Positions 60,836 to 64,000 of a DNA stretch of 64,000 nucleotides are shown in pieces. Source of the DNA: Cellulosimicrobium cellulans (lineage in GTDB: Bacteria; Actinomycetota; Actinomycetes; Actinomycetales; Cellulomonadaceae); assembly GCF_007679345.1 (NCBI RefSeq), contig NZ_VEGH01000015.1, positions 1 through 64,000 of the forward strand, given 5' to 3'. A model generated the notes under the pieces. That model did no database searches, was not told the origin of the DNA, and saw only the letters and a list, made by a program, of their open reading frames with translations. Both the position numbers and the translations under genes were made by a program. Within the stretch, counting starts at the first letter, position 1, and every line of letters starts with the position of its first letter.

Positions 60836-62644
60836 TCAGCCCGCGTGGTCGCCCGCGTAGATCGCCTCGACGTCCGTGGCGAAGTCCTTCAGGACGTGCG
60901 TGCGCCGCACGCTGAGCTTCGGCGTCAGGTAGCCCGCCGCGATCGTCAGGTCCCGGTCCAGGATCCGGTACCGCCGGATCGACTCCGCGCGGGACACGGC
61001 CTTGTTCGCCCGGGCCACGCCCTCGTCGATCGACGCCAGCACGTCCGGGTGCGCGGCCGCCGCGGCGACGGAGAGCTCGGGCAGCCCGTGCGCGGCGCAC
61101 CAGCCCGGCAGGCCCTCGGCGTCGAGCGTGACGAGCGCGCCGATGAACGGCCGTCCGTCGCCGACCACGACCACCTGGCTGATCAGCGGGTGCGCGCGGA
61201 GCCGGTCCTCGAGCACGGCGGGGGCGACGTTCTTCCCGCCCGCGGTGACGATGATCTCCTTCTTCCGCCCGGTGATCCGCAGGTACCCGTCCTCGTCGAG
61301 GGACCCGAGGTCGCCGGTGCGGAACCAGCCGTCGTCGAACGCCTCGTCGGTCGCGACCGGGTTGCCGTGGTACCGGCCGAACACCTGCGGCCCGCGGACC
61401 TCGACCTCGCCGTCGGCGGCGATCCGGACCGACGTGCCGGGCAGCGGCGGTCCGACGGTGCCGATCCGGGTCTTGCCGGGCAGGTTCACGGTCGCCGGCG
61501 CGGTGGTCTCGGTGAGGCCGTAGCCCTCGAGCACCCGGACGCCGATGCCGCGGAAGAAGTGCCCGAGGCGCTCGCCCAGCGGGGCGCCGCCGGAGATGGC
61601 CCACTCGATGCGCCCGCCCATCGCGTCGCGGAGCTTGTGGAACACCAGCCGGTCGGCGACGGCCCGCTGCACCCGCAGGCCGAGCGACGGCCCGCCGGCG
61701 TCCAGCGACCGGGAGTAGGCGATCGCGGTGCGCGCGGCCCACTGGAAGATCTTCCGCTTCCCGCCGGCGGCGGCCTTCTGCTCGGCGGAGTTGTAGACCT
61801 TCTCGAACACCCGCGGCACCGACAGGATGAACGTCGGCCGGAACTCGCCGAGGTCCTGCAACAGCTGCTTGGTGTCGGGGGTGTGGCCGAGCACCGCGCC
61901 CGCGGGCATGCACAGCACCTCGACGAATCGGGCGAACACGTGGGCCAACGGCATGAACAGCAGCGTCCGCGCGCCGGGCGTCGACACCACCTCGTGCAGG
62001 CCCTCGACGGCGTTGCGCGCGAGCACCGCGAAGTTGCCGTGCGTCAGCTCGACGCCCTTGGGCCGCCCGGTGGTGCCGGAGGTGTAGATGATCGTCGCGA
62101 CGTCGTCCCGGCCGGCGTGCCGCCGCAGCCGGTCGATCTCGGAGTCGGGCACCGCGGCGCCCTCCGCGGCCAGGGCGTCGAGCGCGCCGCCGTCGATGAC
62201 GAGGACGTCCTGCAGCAGCGGCGCCTCGGGCCGGACCTCGGCGACCGTCGCCGCGTGCTCGGCCGTCTCGACCACCAGCAGCGTCACGGCGGCGTCGGTG
62301 AGGATCCAGTGCACCTGCTCGGCGGACGACGTCTCGTAGACGGGCACCGGGACGGCGCCCGCGCTCCACACCGCCCAGTCGAGCAGCGTCCACTCGTACC
62401 GGGTCCGGGACATGATGCCGACGCGGTCGCCCGGGCGGACGCCCCGCGCGACGAACCCGCGGGCGACGTCGCGCACCCGGCGGTCGAAGGCGCGGGCGCT
62501 CACCGTGCGCCAGGTCGTCGTCCCGGGCGTCTTGTACTCCACGAGCGGGCCCTCGCCCGTCTCGGCCACGCGTGCGGCGAGCAGGTCGAGCAGGTTCTCC
62601 CGCGGCCCTGCCTCGACGAGCAGGGGCGTGCTGAACTCCTCCAT
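60836..62644 (-). CDS. Long-chain fatty-acid-CoA ligase (AMP-forming)
   Basis: A 602-residue ANL-superfamily ligase that activates fatty acids to acyl-CoA. The P-loop-like IIYTSGTTGRPKGVELTHGN, the VLEGYGLTETTAP motif, WFRTGDLGSLDEDGYL and GRKKEIIVTAGGKNVAP are all present. It is the FAA1/FadD15-like long-chain type. GGAG lies seven bases before ATG 62644, and TATGCT at 62682-62687 on the minus strand may be its -10. Divergent from glucokinase. Confidence 0.95.
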   Translation of the reverse strand: MEEFSTPLLVEAGPRENLLDLLAARVAETGEGPLVEYKTPGTTTWRTVSARAFDRRVRDVARGFVARGVRPGDRVGIMSRTRYEWTLLDWAVWSAGAVPVPVYETSSAEQVHWILTDAAVTLLVVETAEHAATVAEVRPEAPLLQDVLVIDGGALDALAAEGAAVPDSEIDRLRRHAGRDDVATIIYTSGTTGRPKGVELTHGNFAVLARNAVEGLHEVVSTPGARTLLFMPLAHVFARFVEVLCMPAGAVLGHTPDTKQLLQDLGEFRPTFILSVPRVFEKVYNSAEQKAAAGGKRKIFQWAARTAIAYSRSLDAGGPSLGLRVQRAVADRLVFHKLRDAMGGRIEWAISGGAPLGERLGHFFRGIGVRVLEGYGLTETTAPATVNLPGKTRIGTVGPPLPGTSVRIAADGEVEVRGPQVFGRYHGNPVATDEAFDDGWFRTGDLGSLDEDGYLRITGRKKEIIVTAGGKNVAPAVLEDRLRAHPLISQVVVVGDGRPFIGALVTLDAEGLPGWCAAHGLPELSVAAAAAHPDVLASIDEGVARANKAVSRAESIRRYRILDRDLTIAAGYLTPKLSVRRTHVLKDFATDVEAIYAGDHAG

Positions 62645-62920
62645 GGCTGGCTCCGTTGTCAGGCGTCGGAAGGGTGACTGGAGCATAAGGGACTTTGGTC
62701 CCGGTCGCGGGCGTCCGACACGTCCCCCGAGCGGGTGGTCACCCGCCGGGCGCCCCGCCAGGGCTGCCGCGCGCTGGGAGCGTGTGCAGCGAACGGCGCC
62801 CGGCACGCTAGCGTGGGGGCGCACGCGCGCAGTGTCGCCGCCGCGGCACCGGTGCAGCGTCCCGGTCCGGCGGTCCTCGCGGGTGCGCCACGCAGAGATC
62901 TCACGCGGAAGCAGGGAAGC

Positions 62921-63865
62921 ATGCACGCCATCGGTGTGGACATCGGCGGGACGAAGATCGCCGCCGGTGTGGTCGACGAGGACGGCCGGATCATCGCGAA
63001 GACCCGGCGCGACACCGACCCCCGCGACTCCGCGAGCGTCGACCGCGGCGTCATCGAGGCCTGCCAGGAGCTCGCCGAGCAGTACGAGATCGGCGCGATC
63101 GGCCTCGCCGCCCCCGGCTTCATCGGCACCGACCAGGCCACCGTGCTGTTCACCCCGAACCTGCCGTGGCGCGAGCACCCGCTGCGCGACATCGTCGCGA
63201 AGGAGCTCGGCGACGAGGTGACGATCGTCGTGGCGAACGACGCGAACGCGGCCGGCTGGGCCGAGTTCCGGTTCGGCGCGGCGCGCGACGAGCAGGACAT
63301 GCTGCTGCTCACCATCGGCACCGGCCTGGGCGGCGCGATCGTCGTCAACGGCGAGCTGGTGCTCGGCGCCTGGGGCGTCGCGGCCGAGGTCGGCCACATG
63401 CGCGTGGTCCCCGGCGGCCACTACTGCGGCTGCGGCCACGAGGGCTGCTGGGAGCAGTACGCCTCCGGCAGCGCCCTGGTGCGGGACGCGCAGTCCGCGC
63501 TCATCACCGAGCCGGCCCGCGGCACCCGGCTGCTCGAGCTCGCCGGCGGCGACGCCGACGCGCTCACCGGCCCGCACGTCACCCAGGCGGCCCAGGAGGG
63601 CGACCCGCTGGCCGTCGAGCTGCTGGCCGAGCTCGGCCGGTGGATCGGCGAGGGCTCCGCGTCCGTCGCGGCCCTGCTCGACCCGTCGATCGTCGTGATC
63701 GGCGGTGGCGTCAGCGCCGCGGGCGACCTGCTGCTGGCCCCGGCCCGCCGGGCGTTCCTCGACCAGCTGTCGGCGCGCGGCCACCGCCCGGAGGCGACGT
63801 TCGCCCTCGCCTCGATGGGCAACGACGCGGGCATCGTCGGCGCCGCGGACCTCGCGCGCCGCTGA
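62921..63865 (+). CDS. glk: ROK-family glucokinase
   Basis: A 314-residue sugar kinase. The phosphate loop AIGVDIGGTKIAAGVV, the catalytic Asp in VVANDANAAGWAE, LLTIGTGLGGAIVVNG, and the ROK zinc motif GGHYCGCGHEGCWEQYASG are intact. Length and motifs fit the actinobacterial Glk, which phosphorylates glucose with ATP. GCAGGGAAG precedes ATG 62921. It is divergent from fadD, a common pair in this group. Confidence 0.93.
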   Translation: MHAIGVDIGGTKIAAGVVDEDGRIIAKTRRDTDPRDSASVDRGVIEACQELAEQYEIGAIGLAAPGFIGTDQATVLFTPNLPWREHPLRDIVAKELGDEVTIVVANDANAAGWAEFRFGAARDEQDMLLLTIGTGLGGAIVVNGELVLGAWGVAAEVGHMRVVPGGHYCGCGHEGCWEQYASGSALVRDAQSALITEPARGTRLLELAGGDADALTGPHVTQAAQEGDPLAVELLAELGRWIGEGSASVAALLDPSIVVIGGGVSAAGDLLLAPARRAFLDQLSARGHRPEATFALASMGNDAGIVGAADLARR

Positions 63866-63886
63866 GCCGCCCGGGCGGCGCGGGCG

Positions 63887-64000
63887 TCAGACGACCGCGC
63901 CGTCCGAGTCGTCGTGCTCGGTGTCGCGCCGGTGCGGCATCCGCCACAGCAGCACGACCAGCCCGAGCACGAACGTCACGACGGACGCCTGCATCACGAC
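63887..64000 (-). CDS. C-terminal end of a membrane protein (cut by the window)
   Basis: The frame enters from the right edge and stops at 63887. The 37 visible residues contain one hydrophobic helix (SVVTFVLGLVVLLW) followed by a charged cytoplasmic tail (RMPHRRDTEHDDSDG). A small palindrome GCCGCCCGGGCGGC at 63867-63880 separates it from glk. The family cannot be told from this fragment. Confidence 0.5.
   Translation of the reverse strand, partial: VVMQASVVTFVLGLVVLLWRMPHRRDTEHDDSDGAVV

Noticed and set aside
1..64000. tRNA, rRNA, prophage or insertion-sequence genes
   Set aside because: No cloverleaf, rRNA-like stretch, integrase, transposase or phage structural gene was recognised on either strand.

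Overview
The window is chromosomal DNA of a very GC-rich (about 75%) actinobacterium, most likely of the Micrococcales and Cellulomonas-like. This rests on the codon bias, on the conserved actinobacterial gene order (DUF3043 / nadA / erpA / ctaC-ctaD-ctaF / ctaE-qcrC-qcrA-qcrB / trpD), on a GlnR-type glnA control region, on LAATG (class E type) sortase signals, and on many leaderless promoters. No rRNA, tRNA, CRISPR array, insertion sequence or prophage was seen.

Layout. 1-13.4 kb is accessory: a partial unknown gene; a broken DUF6325/SHOCT gene pair; a GAP-family membrane protein; an alkylsulfatase + SulP sulfate permease operon; a DUF1254 protein; dinB; an S51 peptidase + PIN-like pair; a compact SipW/TasA-type secretion cluster with an LAATG-anchored protein and a frameshifted last member; and a zinc alcohol dehydrogenase. 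13.7-16.8 kb is core (glnA, RDD, DUF4191). 17-21.5 kb is an insert (flavodoxin, MarR/MMPL divergon, Gfo/Idh oxidoreductase). 21.6-34.2 kb mixes core genes (TIGR01777 epimerase, sucB-lpdA, pepA, pyrD) with a LacI regulator and a cell-wall-anchored glycoside hydrolase. 34.2-37.6 kb holds a MocR regulator facing a YczE-type membrane protein, and an aldo-keto reductase. 37.6-45.1 kb holds DUF3043, an M20 dipeptidase, a DJ-1 protein, nadA, glycerate kinase, erpA and a cysteine-desulfurase-like protein. 45.4-53.9 kb encodes the respiratory bc1-aa3 supercomplex, interrupted by sodA. 54.1-64 kb holds a lone receiver protein, trpD, an APH-like kinase, a stand-alone Lrp/AsnC effector domain, a DEDDh exonuclease/GIY-YIG fusion divergent from an NYN-domain protein, an acyl-CoA synthetase, a ROK glucokinase and the tail of a membrane protein.

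How the parts work together. glnA (nitrogen, GlnR box), sucB-lpdA (TCA cycle), ctaCDF plus ctaE-qcrCAB (aerobic respiration), sodA (superoxide), nadA/erpA (NAD and Fe-S supply) and glk/fadD (glucose and fatty-acid entry) form a central-metabolism backbone. Sulfatase and SulP form a sulfate-ester scavenging unit. The LacI regulator, its probable operator and the anchored hydrolase form a glycan-use unit.

The most unusual content is intergenic. Four copies of a 75-bp palindromic element align almost without gaps. Three copies of a 55-bp three-armed element carry a short sequence that varies between copies; in two of them it is repeated in all three arms. A 66-bp relative has the same CGCCGAG/CTCGGCG borders. 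A 9-bp tandem array runs into one 75-bp copy. About twenty genes have a TANNNT-like hexamer 6-8 nt before the start codon, i.e. a leaderless layout, and twice the hexamer includes the previous gene's stop codon.
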